64,000 nucleotides of DNA from Ananas comosus. Lineage: Eukaryota; Streptophyta; Magnoliopsida; Poales; Bromeliaceae. The notes under the pieces were generated by a model. That model was not told the origin of the DNA and did not search any database. It saw only the letters and a list, made by a program, of their open reading frames with translations. The DNA is taken from contig NC_033626.1 in NCBI RefSeq assembly GCF_001540865.1, forward strand, positions 13,484,065 through 13,548,064, in the 5' to 3' direction. Within the stretch, counting starts at the first letter, position 1. Every line of letters starts with the position of its first letter. Position numbers and translations under genes: made by a program. Below, one piece after another: positions 1 through 9,688 of the stretch.

Positions 1-545
1 TTGACAATATATAGAAAAGAGAATGGCAGGGAGAGCGTATGCGCATACTCTGTTGTGAGGATTCAGAGACAATAGATCTCATGTTTGTTCACTGCACATC
101 TACTAAAATGCTATTGATGAGTCTCCTGGTCAACAAGGGTGCACTGCTACCCACCTCAGTTAATCTCCTTTGGGAGATGACAATTTTGACGTCAGGCACC
201 CTCCATAAAAAGGAACTATCAATTTTGACCGCCACCTGGTGGGTTGTGTGGTGGAAGAGAAACAAACGAATTTTTCAAAATAAAAAGATTGGCCTGCACC
301 AACTGCAGATGGAGATTAGAGACCTTGGAAGGTTGTAGGAACAACACCGGGTGCCTTAATTTTTTGGGGTGTAATTGGGTGTGCCTTGTTCTCTCCTCTT
401 TCCACCTACTTGCTATTTTGTTGTTTCTTTCTTTTTGATTTTCTTTCTCTTTTTTTCTATGGCCTTGTTGCTGCAATCTTGTAGCTAAGTTCATATTTTT
501 ATTGAATGAAGCGGTAGTATGCTATTTTTTTTCAAAAAAAAATTT
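1..545 (+). mobile_element. 3' end of an L1-type LINE (reverse transcriptase C-terminus plus 3' UTR and poly(A))
   Basis: The open frame at 39-338 reads as the zinc-binding tail of plant L1-type reverse transcriptases: a C-C-x-D-S-E-T start, a following H-C pair, then W-W-V-V-W-W-K-R-N-K-R-I-F, the usual end of these ORF2 proteins. A pyrimidine-rich 3' UTR follows. The terminal module (GAATGAAGCGGTAGTATGCTA) runs into a short poly(A) near 531-541. The same module ends other insertions in this window. The 5' part lies outside the window, so completeness cannot be judged. Family assignment is from motif pattern only. Confidence 0.75.
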
Positions 546-1296
546 ATTTTGGTTTTCAGCTACAACGAATCTTATTTTAGACAAAAATATAACTAAACAT
601 GCATTACAACTTCTTGCTTCAACAAGTTGTTAGTATGAAAAAGTTTACATTTAAATTGAAGTTAGCCACACCGGCTCCCGCTATAAAAAAGAAAAAAAAA
701 AAAAAAGAGTTGTACTGGAACAGTACTTCTATAAATTAAAAGCTATTAGCATAAAAAAGCTGCTACTGCTCCATAATGCATAGAGCTATATCCACTTTAA
801 CAATACTCTTGAGAATTAAAGCTCAAGCAACACATTGTCTAAGAACCACGAGGGTATATGCGTACGTGTATTATCCTAATCTGATCCGAGGACTCAATAA
901 AATAAACTAATCTGACTTTGCACCTAATGTCACGAATACGTACAGAAAAATGAACGCATGCATCAGGATCTTCAATCCTTAGCAACTTTAAGAAAGAGAT
1001 CCAGAAATATTTATTTATTTATGTTGGTACGCCCATGAGCTTAAATAAAAAGCTGAGTGCGTCACAGAGCTAATGCAAATTAATTAAGCTTTGCACGCAT
1101 GTTTGTGTTGCTTAATTACGTGGGAAGTTAGTACGATATCCTCATCCATTAGCAAGGTGGTTAATAAAAATGGCCATTAATCTCCTTAAACTAATAGAGG
1201 TATTGTCTAGTCCTTTGAAAGGCTAGGAGGTTACACAAATGGCCACGCTAGACGTCATAGTCCTCGTCGTTGTCGTCGCTGTCGTCGCCATTCCAT
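546..1296. other. Intergenic, no gene seen
   Basis: AT-rich sequence with an A-rich run near 688-706 and stop codons in all frames. No recognisable gene, RNA or complete element. Confidence 0.5.
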
Positions 1297-1860
1297 TAAT
1301 GTCAATAAATTGACTTGGGCCAAACATGAAAAGAAGCTTTATGTTTTTTTTTTTTTCAATGAAGAAACATTTATTATGGGTACCCTCAATTAAAATTTTT
1401 CATACCATGAATGTAGACACATGATTGGAGTAGTCGAAAAGAATAATAAATATTATGAGAGATTTGTAACAGGATTTTTTTTTTTTTTTCCTTCAGAATA
1501 ATAATAGGCTTTGAAATTTCGAGATGTCTTGTTGATGTGTAATTAATGCAGATCAATCGAGTCCGAGACGCCTCTTCTTCCACAAATATTCTTCTTCCAC
1601 AGAAGCGATCAGTCCAAGACACTTCCTCCATTAAGGTCAATTTTTTATCGGCTTTGGCCAACATATGGAAAGTAGCTTTCCATTATTTTTTTTTTTTTTT
1701 CAGAATAGTATTTAACTATGGGTGCCTACAATTAAAATTTGTCACATCACAGACGTACGCATGATCAGTAACTGAAAAAAATAAATAATCTTATGAGAGA
1801 TTTGTAGCCACATATTTTTTACTTTCTGCTTTTTTTTCTTCAGAATAATGCGCTTTTTGA
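1297..1860 (+). repeat. Diverged direct repeat, two units of about 340 and 225 bp
   Basis: Sequence around 1300-1520 recurs around 1640-1860. Both units share a 'GGCC-AACAT' start, an AAG-AGCTTT stretch, a long T run, 'TATGGGT-CC' and 'AATTAAAATTT', and 'TATGAGAGATTTGTA'. The copies differ by many substitutions and small indels, so the duplication is old. No coding potential is visible. Confidence 0.6.
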
Positions 1861-2000
1861 CATTTTGATTTTTTTTTTGATTTTTTTATCTGCTAATAAG
1901 CATAATCAACTCGAGAAGCTGTTCCATATTATATATATAATAATATAATATTATATATATATTTATATATATATATATATATATGATATATATATATAAA

Positions 2001-2257
2001 ATCTCTATAGAGTTGGATTGGGCTACTATTAGTAGCAAAATCTCATTGTTGGCTTACCAGTATATTTTAGCCTTTGGTCAACTCTTTTCATTATTTCTAA
2101 ACATTGGATTAAATACGTATATACCAGTGGGAGACCACTCAATCCGTAGGGGGACCACTCAACTATAATCGATTAATATCATCTGACCTTACAATTTTTC
2201 ATGCAAGGTAAATATGTTGATAGCAAAACGCAACTTTTCTATTAATAGTAATCCACC

Positions 2258-2261
<4 letters not shown>
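2001..2261. mobile_element. MITE-like inverted-repeat element inserted in an AT microsatellite
   Basis: The left end (GAGTTGGATTGGGCTACTAT near 2008) is matched in inverse orientation by the right end near 2225-2258. (AT)n tracts lie on both sides, as expected for insertion into a TA-rich target. It has no coding capacity. It shares its end motif with the element at 52398-52660. Confidence 0.55.

Positions 2262-2316
<55 letters not shown>
2262..2316. repeat. (AT)n microsatellite
   Basis: Uninterrupted AT dinucleotides for about 54 bp; a similar imperfect TA-rich run occupies 1930-2000. Confidence 0.95.
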
Positions 2317-2317
<1 letters not shown>

Positions 2318-3266
2318 TTTTCACTAGGAATACTACAGTGTAAACGAGCGTTTTCTACCTAATTTGTTTTCGTAGATAGAGCTTACCAATTGACGACTCG
2401 ACTCCGTTGAACATATTCCTAACCACGTTGAGAAGTGTTTAGAAATTATATTTCAATCTTTTCGAACATCATTGGTGCTAATTACTCAAGAAGGCTTTCA
2501 AATAATTTGTAATTGATACATGTCGGATAAGAGGCGCTCTCAGCGTCTGTTATCCGAATCAGGCGTACAAGATATCCAAATCAATTGAGAATTTTTGCTA
2601 AAATTCTTTATAACTATTTAAAACCAAGATCATATTATCTTGATCTTGAATAATATAGCAGAACTCAGTAATACAATCATTTTTTAAAGAAATAATTCAT
2701 TATTTCAAACCAGTTCTTTTCGTGCCGTTGATGGATAAAAGAACAATATCGAAAGTTGCCGTGAATATAGATTTCTACGTGTATAAATTGGTTTTAGATC
2801 ATATTTTAACGAGCGATCTCAATTTTGGCAAGCTTTATCATCGAATAAATAGGAGAAAAGGCTCGTTATAGCATTAGCTTGATAGCTATGTCTAAGCTAA
2901 ACTCTCTCCTCTCTCTCTCTCTCTCTCCCTCATCTCTCTCTCTTTCCTCTCTAGATTATATATTATAGCTTTATACTTAATAGTAGTTATATAATATATG
3001 AAGTTCGGCTACACGTATAGCTTTTATGAGTGTGGCGTCCTTGTGATACTCTAAGTTTTCAACCTGTAGATTTATTCCATTATATTCATTTTTCCATTTC
3101 GTTAGATCATGCTATCTCAGACCAACTACCACCAACCTGGTGGGACCACGTATTATTCTAAAAGTGGGAAGCACACATCAATACTAACCACACATCTCAT
3201 CAATCAACAGTTAAAAATTATGAGTACAGGGAGTCGTATACTCATAGAGATATTTAGTAACCATAG

Positions 3267-3268
<2 letters not shown>
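2317..3268. other. Intergenic, no gene seen
   Basis: AT-rich sequence with an imperfect CT-repeat stretch at about 2903-2955. Near 3100-3150 is a stretch resembling the core of the MITE at 3890-4060 (GTTAGATCATGCTAT, then a CCAACTACCACCAAC block). No gene recognised. Confidence 0.5.
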
Positions 3269-3320
<52 letters not shown>

Positions 3321-3366
3321 GTATGTGTATGTATGTATGTATATATGTATGTATATATATGTATAT
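3269..3366. repeat. (TA)n / (TATG)n compound microsatellite
   Basis: About 40 bp of TA dinucleotides pass into ATGT tetranucleotides. Any open frame here is repeat-encoded. Confidence 0.95.
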
Positions 3367-3368
3367 CT

Positions 3369-3890
3369 ATAAAATTAGGCTACTATACTATGTAGAGTAT
3401 CGGAGCTCCGGTACTATAGCCTTGTTTTCGATCTTAGGGTATTCAAATTAACGATCCGCACCGTTAAATATGATCTAGGGTATATAAAGTTCTTATGAAT
3501 AAAATTTTATTTTTTTTCGACATTGTTTATTTAGTAAATAAATTATATCAAAATAGACGGTGATAATTAAATAATCTTTAAAATTTGAGTATAGGACTTT
3601 TAAATTCAAGATCAAGAATGTTAACCTTTTGAAGAAATTTAGATTCTTGTACACCGTTAATTTCTAAACTTGTCATAGTAGTCATTGAAAATTGACAATT
3701 TTGAAATGGTTTGATCATAAAGTAAACTATGTCGAAAAAATATAAAATTTTATTTCTAAAAACTTTAAATATCCTAGATCAGTTTTAATGGTGTGGATCG
3801 TTGATTTGAACACCCGAAGATCGAAAACGAGATTATAGTACCGGAGCCCCGATACTATAAATAGTATAGGAGACTAGCTCTATATATATA
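3369..3890. mobile_element. Foldback MITE-like element with about 140-bp inverted arms
   Basis: The left arm (about 3375-3510) contains GTATCGGAGCTCCGGTACTA, CGATCTTAGGGTATTCAAAT and TATATAAAGTT. The right arm (about 3720-3885) contains their inverse counterparts in reverse order: TTTAAATATCCTAGATC, GAACACCCGAAGATCG and GTACCGGAGCCCCGATACTA. The middle is AT-rich and non-coding. The arms differ by a moderate number of substitutions. Class unresolved; no clear target duplication seen. Confidence 0.65.
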
Positions 3891-4062
3891 TACTTGGTGC
3901 TACCAAATTTTTCCGTCGTTAGATTTACCTTTTTGATCATTTTCACCCGTTAGATCATACTATTCAACCAACCATCCACTCAACCCTAGAGGGCCCATAT
4001 CATCTTAACCGCATATCTTTTAATTCAATGGCGTTAAATTGTTTACAAGATCACTCCAAAAA
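3890..4062 (+). mobile_element. MITE-like element, CCACTCAACCCTAG core family
   Basis: The core (TTAGATCATACTATTCAACC, then CCACTCAACCCTAGAGGGCC) recurs inverted at about 11430-11510 and, on the same strand, at about 52480-52560. Three related non-coding copies at unrelated positions indicate a dispersed MITE family. Exact ends are uncertain here. Confidence 0.5.
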
Positions 4063-5146
4063 AAAAAAATTGTAAGAAGGCTTCATACTTTTTGATTTCC
4101 CAATGATAAATAAAAAATAATAATTACGCATTTTATGTAATTATTGCTTTATGTGTACTGTTACAAATCTACATATGGTCACTATGTTAGAACTATTTAT
4201 TGGATACTAAACATGGGGGCCCTTGTCCAATATCAGCCCGTTTTAACAGCGCCTTACGGTGGGCCATTTTTTGTTAGCTGAGCCACGGGCTGAAGTGTAA
4301 GAATTTTTTTATAAAATTTAGCCCAAAGTTTGCAATTCATTGAACAAACAAAGTAACTATACAAATTTAGAAACTTTTAATTTACAAAGTATTTGATATT
4401 ATATTATATTTGTAGCTATTTTATATTTAAAATTTTCTTACAAATCTTGCCATGCATGCGCAAATTTCTGTCAAAATTAATGAGTTTTTAACGAGAAGAT
4501 AAGACTTGATTGGAAGAATCAATTAACATCAGTATTTCCATTGCAACTATGTTGCTAGAAGGTTAAAACCTTAACAGATCATATAACCTTTTTGGAATGT
4601 AGACTTAGAATTTCTTTATGTGGAATACACGGTCAACAAGTTCTTAATATTTCTCATCTTAAAGTAAAACATATGGCTTTAATAAGTAGTGTAGGGCAGG
4701 CACTTCGCAACGGATAGGTATTACTTTAACTAATTAAGATATATAATTATTTAAATTTTATATAAATTATAAAAAATAATTTTTTCATTAATATTTTCTT
4801 AAGTTTTAGTATTTGTAGGGTTAAATTATTTTAATAAATTTATTTAAAAATTCAATCAAACTTAATAGTTTTGATAGCTATTTTATAATTTTTTTAACTA
4901 AGAAATTAAAATTGGAGGACTTATTTCAAATTGTTTGAAAGAATAAGTGAGCAGTGTTTTTAGCTTGTTAAAATTGACAAGAGAAAAAAGAAACTATTAC
5001 ATGCTCCCGGTTTATCTTAATACTTCATACACTACAACTTGTATTAGATAACTAATATTTTAATCTCAAATTAAATTAAATATATTTGATTTACAAAGTT
5101 TAGTAATTTAAATTATATTTGATAAATTAGTTTAAAAATATTTATT
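4063..5146. other. Intergenic, no gene seen
   Basis: Very AT-rich DNA without long open frames or recognised repeats. Confidence 0.5.
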
Positions 5147-5202
5147 AAAGATTTTTAAGCATGTTGTATATGTATACATATACAACATGCTTAAAAATCT
5201 TT
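5147..5202. repeat. Perfect 56-bp palindrome without spacer
   Basis: Positions 5147-5174 (28 nt, starting AAAGATTTTTAAGCATG) are exactly complementary to 5175-5202, with no loop bases. The centre is TATATGTATACATATA. It lies about 720 bp upstream of the first protease gene. Confidence 0.95.
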
Positions 5203-5540
5203 ACTTGCATATGGTGCATAACAATGCTGTATATATCTATATAATATTAAATGATTGATAAAATATTTGATAATCAGTATTGCAAAAAATAATATGGTAT
5301 AATATACATGATATAAAATGTTTAAATAATTTATTGTTCTAAAGAAATTAAATTTATCTTGAATGCATATTTTAGAGTTGGTTTATAATGCAATAGGTAC
5401 GTTCAAAATTTTTATTGAATATATGCCAAGCTTCCATTAGCTCATACCTAAATTTTACTAAATTTGTTATTAAAAAATTACATAGGTTCATATAATATAT
5501 TTAATTATAGAAATGATGCACGTAATAATTTTTCATATTT

Positions 5541-5566
5541 GAGAGAGAGAGAGAGAGAGAGAGAGA
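5541..5566. repeat. (GA)n microsatellite
   Basis: Thirteen GA dinucleotides, about 355 bp upstream of the first protease start codon. Confidence 0.95.
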
Positions 5567-5669
5567 AAAGAGGGGACTAAGGAGCACCTGCCACATGTGC
5601 ATGCTTACCAAACTGGAGATTCATATACATATATACATTTATTTGTTATTTATTATTATGTAGATTTGT

Positions 5670-5920
5670 TATCTCTTACTTGAAAAGTTAAGATACACAT
5701 ATCTACAATAGATATCATAGAAATGCTTGCCAATATCCATATAAGGTACACCAACTGCACTCTTATTATTTCTGAAGACCAACAGTTCATATTTATTTGA
5801 CGATCCATGTCTCAAAACTTTCGCTTGTAAGAAGATATCTTCTTGGTTTCAATTAACTTTAGAAATCAAGTACGAACTAGTGTGGTCAAGTAATTTAATC
5901 TCCATTCCAAAGGGTAAGAA
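5670..5920 (+). promoter_or_regulatory. Shared upstream region of protease copy 1
   Basis: This stretch is alignable by eye with 9420-9688 and 14240-14470 upstream of two other protease copies. It contains the degenerate palindromic element AAGATACACATATCTACA at about 5689, 'GATCCATGTCTCAAAACTTT' near 5802, and AAGGGTAAGAA just before the ATG. Conservation between copies suggests a functional promoter and 5' UTR. The TATA position was not fixed. Confidence 0.5.
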
Positions 5921-7264
5921 ATGGCTCAGCTATGGCATGCTGCTCTTCTGCTTCTGTTTCTCCCGTCAACGGTTGTTCATTCCCTGCACTTCAATTTGAT
6001 TCACAAGTACTCCGTCCACTCTCCGCTCTTTCCTGGAAACCTCACCGAAGAAAAGAAGGTGCAGCGCCTTTACGAGGGCGACATGGCTCGTGCGCGGCTC
6101 CTGCGGTCATCCCTCTTTGGTCTCAACTACAGTGTAGAACATCTCCGCCCTAATCTCAAAGCCGAATCAGGCATCTACCTGATAGAGGTCTTCATCGGCA
6201 CGCCGGCAAGGAGAAAATATTACTTAGTGTTCGATACCGCTAGCGCCGTTCTGTGGCTGCAATGCAAGCCATGCATCCATTGTTGGAAACAAGACACGAA
6301 AATCTTCCACCCTGCCAAAGAGTCGAGCTCTTTCAATCCCATACCGTGTAATCATACATTGTGCGATCTGAAAGAACCCGGGTGGAAATGCGTTAGAGGC
6401 AAGTGCCATTATTCTCTCACATATGGCGAGGGCAGTGCGTCGAGGGGCATCCTTGCCTCCGAGACATTGGGATTCGCATCCGAGGGGTCGTCGCGAACGG
6501 AGTCGGTTCGCAACTTTGTGTTCGGCTGCGCAAATGACAACCGAGGTTTCCAAGCACATGAAAAATTTTCCGGAATCTTTGGCCTTAATATGCAGCCGTG
6601 GTCACTGACAAACCAACTGTCGGGCCGGATTGGCGGTCGGTTCTCGTATTGCCTCTCTCCGATGACAGGCCACAAGCACCCTCCGAGCCGGCTGAAGTTT
6701 GGCAACGAGGCTGTGCTTAGAGGCCCTGGAGTAAAAACCATTCACATTGTTCGCTCGCCAACTGCAGTGTCATACCCCCTCCCTCTCTCTGATGTGAGCG
6801 TTGGTGGCCGCCGCCTTGGTTTTAAACCGGAGGACTTCGCCATGCGCAAAAGGGCTGACGGCCGCATGGGAGGGGGATTCATCATCGACTCGGGAACGAC
6901 GTATACGATATTCAGCACCGGAGGCCCGTACGAGAGGATAACCGAGGCATTCAAGGCGTTCTTCGAACCGTTTAAGCTGCAACCGACGAAGCATGGTCGG
7001 TTTGGCGTGTGTTACAGGCTGCCGCAGGAGGAGTCCATGGTGAAATTGCCGAGCATGACACTCCACTTTGGCAATCACACCTATTATTTAGTGCCCCCGA
7101 GGTATACAATTGTGACGGAGGGGAGAATAATGTGCGTCGCCATAACAAGTTATCCGGGCTTGAGCGTTCTTGGATTACATCATCAAATTGATTATCATTT
7201 TTCCTTTAATGTCAAAGAGAGGTTATTATCCTTCGTTCCTGCAGATTGCAGCAAAGTTGAATAA
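5921..7264 (+). CDS. Nepenthesin-type aspartic protease, copy 1 (DTAS active-site variant)
   Basis: Intronless gene for a 447-residue A1-family (pepsin-like) aspartic protease of the plant nepenthesin/CDR1-like group, probably secreted or vacuolar. Residues 1-20 form a hydrophobic signal peptide. A propeptide follows (LHFNLIHKYSVHSPLFPGN region), then two catalytic lobes. The first active site is D105-T-A-S rather than the usual D-T-G-S; the second is D323-S-G-T. The Cys-rich WLQCKPCIHCW segment after the first site is typical of nepenthesins. The ATG at 5921 is supported by the signal peptide and by conservation with the next copy. Gly-to-Ala beside the catalytic Asp may lower or alter activity; this is inference. 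The neighbour at 9689 is its closest relative and shares the same change. Confidence 0.9.
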   Translation: MAQLWHAALLLLFLPSTVVHSLHFNLIHKYSVHSPLFPGNLTEEKKVQRLYEGDMARARLLRSSLFGLNYSVEHLRPNLKAESGIYLIEVFIGTPARRKYYLVFDTASAVLWLQCKPCIHCWKQDTKIFHPAKESSSFNPIPCNHTLCDLKEPGWKCVRGKCHYSLTYGEGSASRGILASETLGFASEGSSRTESVRNFVFGCANDNRGFQAHEKFSGIFGLNMQPWSLTNQLSGRIGGRFSYCLSPMTGHKHPPSRLKFGNEAVLRGPGVKTIHIVRSPTAVSYPLPLSDVSVGGRRLGFKPEDFAMRKRADGRMGGGFIIDSGTTYTIFSTGGPYERITEAFKAFFEPFKLQPTKHGRFGVCYRLPQEESMVKLPSMTLHFGNHTYYLVPPRYTIVTEGRIMCVAITSYPGLSVLGLHHQIDYHFSFNVKERLLSFVPADCSKVE

Positions 7265-8335
7265 AATCTATGTTTTAAGGCAAAAGCCAATTCCGGTATC
7301 ATAGAACATCAAATTTGGAGACTAATTAATAAATTTTGGTTATTATTTAGCTGGAGCAGGATTGAATTCGGGGTTTCAGCTTATGCTCCTTCCCTCAAGT
7401 CTTGGCTACACTTGTAGAGGCATTCTTTTTTTTTTTTTGGTGCATAAACATAGCACGTTAGCCGATTCTTTTTTTTTTTTTTTTAAAAAAAAACTTAAAT
7501 GAAAAACTTGCACTTTCATATTCCAAATCTTTGGTGTGTTACGTACTATCACTAATCCCTCCGTCCATTAGCACATCATAGAGAGATTAAATTGTGAATC
7601 TTTGGTCTATTATCTTCTCTAAACCTAAAGACCAAGTCCTTGAATTCGTAAACATGACTATGTTCAGACTTCGTTTGGTTCGGGTATAACCAAAAATTAA
7701 CTATTACAGGAATAGATACAAGTATGGGGATAAGAATAATAGCATTTGGATGAAAATTGGTTGTTTCCGTGGATAAGACAAATAGTATTTGGATAGATAA
7801 TATGAAATAAGAAAAATAGTTAGTAGTTATATATAGAAAATGAAAGTGTTTGTAGGAATAGTTATACCAACTTATTTCAGATATCCGAGAACTACTATTT
7901 TCGGGTAAAAAAAAAAAAAAAATTGTGTTTGGATATAAAGGGGGATATGGGGTTATCCCTCCCTTTATTCCTGATCCAAACGCTACCTCAGAGAAGCAGC
8001 TCCCACACCTCTAAGAATAATAGCCCACTTCCATCCCCTACTAGAATAAGGTCCGTTAATCCTGGTATTCTTTAGGACCACTTCCAATTTTTACCTGAAA
8101 CTACCAAGGTTATGTACGTCTTTGCTGGAATTGTTTCCTTTATATTGTTTTTAGTTTCATTAGCGTTAAAAACCTGTAGTCATAGAGATCTCCATTGTCT
8201 GTTTGTTACATTTAGATATTTTTAAGCTACGTAACAGTACTTTGACGTATTACTTGGTTTATTGCTCATAGTGCAAAATTAGCACCCAAGAACTCAATTG
8301 ACGGGGATAAATTTTCATATCTTAGAACTTTCGCA
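7265..8335 (+). other. 3' flank of protease copy 1 with an inserted block
   Basis: The start (AATTTGGAGACTAATTAATAA near 7313) and end (AGATCTCCATT... to about 8330) match the 3' flank of copy 2 at about 11072-11340. Roughly 730 bp at 7390-8120 are absent there. That extra block contains T runs and the MITE-like sequence at 7668-7988. The tandem duplication unit therefore includes about 300 bp of 3' flank, and copy 1 gained an insertion later or copy 2 lost one. Confidence 0.55.
7668..7988. mobile_element. MITE-like sequence with short inverted ends
   Basis: Begins near CGTTTGGTTCGGGTATAACC and ends with TTCCTGATCCAAACG, an inverted match typical of 'CGTTTGG' TIR elements. Non-coding, and located inside the block that is unique to the 3' flank of copy 1. 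No clear target duplication identified. Confidence 0.45.
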
Positions 8336-9419
8336 GGATATGTTTAGTAATCACAACTTTAATAGATTCAGTTGAAGACCAATCCTAAATTCCTAATCCA
8401 ACTCATGCCCCGGGAGCAAGCATACCATCCAATTTGCTCAACACAGTATTGGTGTCGCGCGTCTTATAGTTTGGGACCAAAAGCGTCATTTACTCTTTTT
8501 ATATTTTAATTTCATTCCAGACGATCGACTTTTTTTTATTAATTAGTACGAAAAAATATATTAAACTATCTAATAAATTTTAGAACGCACAAATCTTAAA
8601 ATTAAAAGCCAGCCAATCATATTTTAGAGATTCCAAAAGATTTAAAATTGGAAATTAATTACTCATTGGACTATAAATATGATAATATTAAAGTTAAAAT
8701 AAAAATATATAAAACTTTTCGAAAATATGAATTGTTTTGAATCAACTATCTAATCTTTCAAAATTTTATTTTTACTATCCAACTTTTCTTTTCTTTTTTT
8801 TTTTTGAGAAAATAGGTAGCAAGCTACCTGCTTCATTCTACTATCCAACTTTTCTACATGTTATATTTGAGTCAGTCAATAATATTCTGACTTCAAAAAT
8901 TTGAATGCATTATTTAGCATTACATATTTATTTAATATACTTCATTTAATTCTCGCAACTATATTTATTAAAATAAATATTAGCTTAAACTCTATTAATA
9001 TTTTTTATTTTTTATTGTACAATCTATATTTAAGTGATCAATATTATAAAATTAAAATTTATGTTTAATATATACAATCTAAACTATTTTAAAATTATAT
9101 GTAAAAAATAATGTATTTTAAATTTTTATAATGATAAAAAATTAAATTGGGGTAAAAGAAGCAAAAGTCTAATTTCCCAAGTCCAAATCATTGAAAATAG
9201 AAAATAATTAAAATGAGAAAAAAATACTGGGCCCAGCCCCTCACCGATCCGGTTGGGGCCTACACCCACCCCCACTGCCACTATAACTCCCCCTCCCGCT
9301 CCCTCCTGCCCCTCTTTTCTCACACGTGGGCTCAAGCAACTAAAGATTCATTATATCTATAAATAGATATATATAAATTATTGTATTCAATAAGAGAGGT
9401 GAATCAAGATTCTGGCATT
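8336..9419. other. Intergenic, no gene seen apart from a short retroinsertion
   Basis: AT-rich DNA. The only supported element is the 48-bp insertion at 8791-8838. A C-rich stretch at 9230-9330 has no recognised content. Confidence 0.5.
8774..8855 (-). mobile_element. Minimal 5'-truncated LINE/SINE tail with a 17-bp target duplication
   Basis: The direct repeat TACTATCCAACTTTTCT is present at 8774-8790 and 8839-8855. Between them, read on the minus strand, are only GAATGAAGCAGGTAGC, TTGCTACCTATTTTCTC and an A-rich tail: the terminal module shared by the LINE and SINE copies in this window. It is a retroposon truncated to about 48 bp including the tail. Confidence 0.85.
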
Positions 9420-9688
9420 CTTAGAATTTGTTATCTATTTCATGAAAAGTTAAGATATATATATCTACAATAAATATCACATAAATGCTAGCCTATTTCT
9501 ATATAAGATGCAACTAATGCACTCTTAATTAATATTTCTGAGACCCCGATAGTTTATATTTATTAGATGATCCATGTGTCAAAACTTTCGGCTACAAGAA
9601 GAACTCTTCGTGGTTATAAATTAATTTTAGAAATCGAGTAAGCACTACTGAGGTGAAGTGAGTTAATCTCTATTAGAAAGGGTAAGAA
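9420..9688 (+). promoter_or_regulatory. Shared upstream region of protease copy 2
   Basis: Closely similar to 5670-5920, with AAGATATATATATCTACAAT at about 9452, TTATTAGATGATCCATGTG and AAGGGTAAGAA directly before the ATG. It was carried along in the tandem duplication. Confidence 0.5.

Noticed and set aside
9126..9335. Gly/Val-rich open frame on the minus strand
   Set aside because: Arises from a C-rich simple stretch; no family resemblance.
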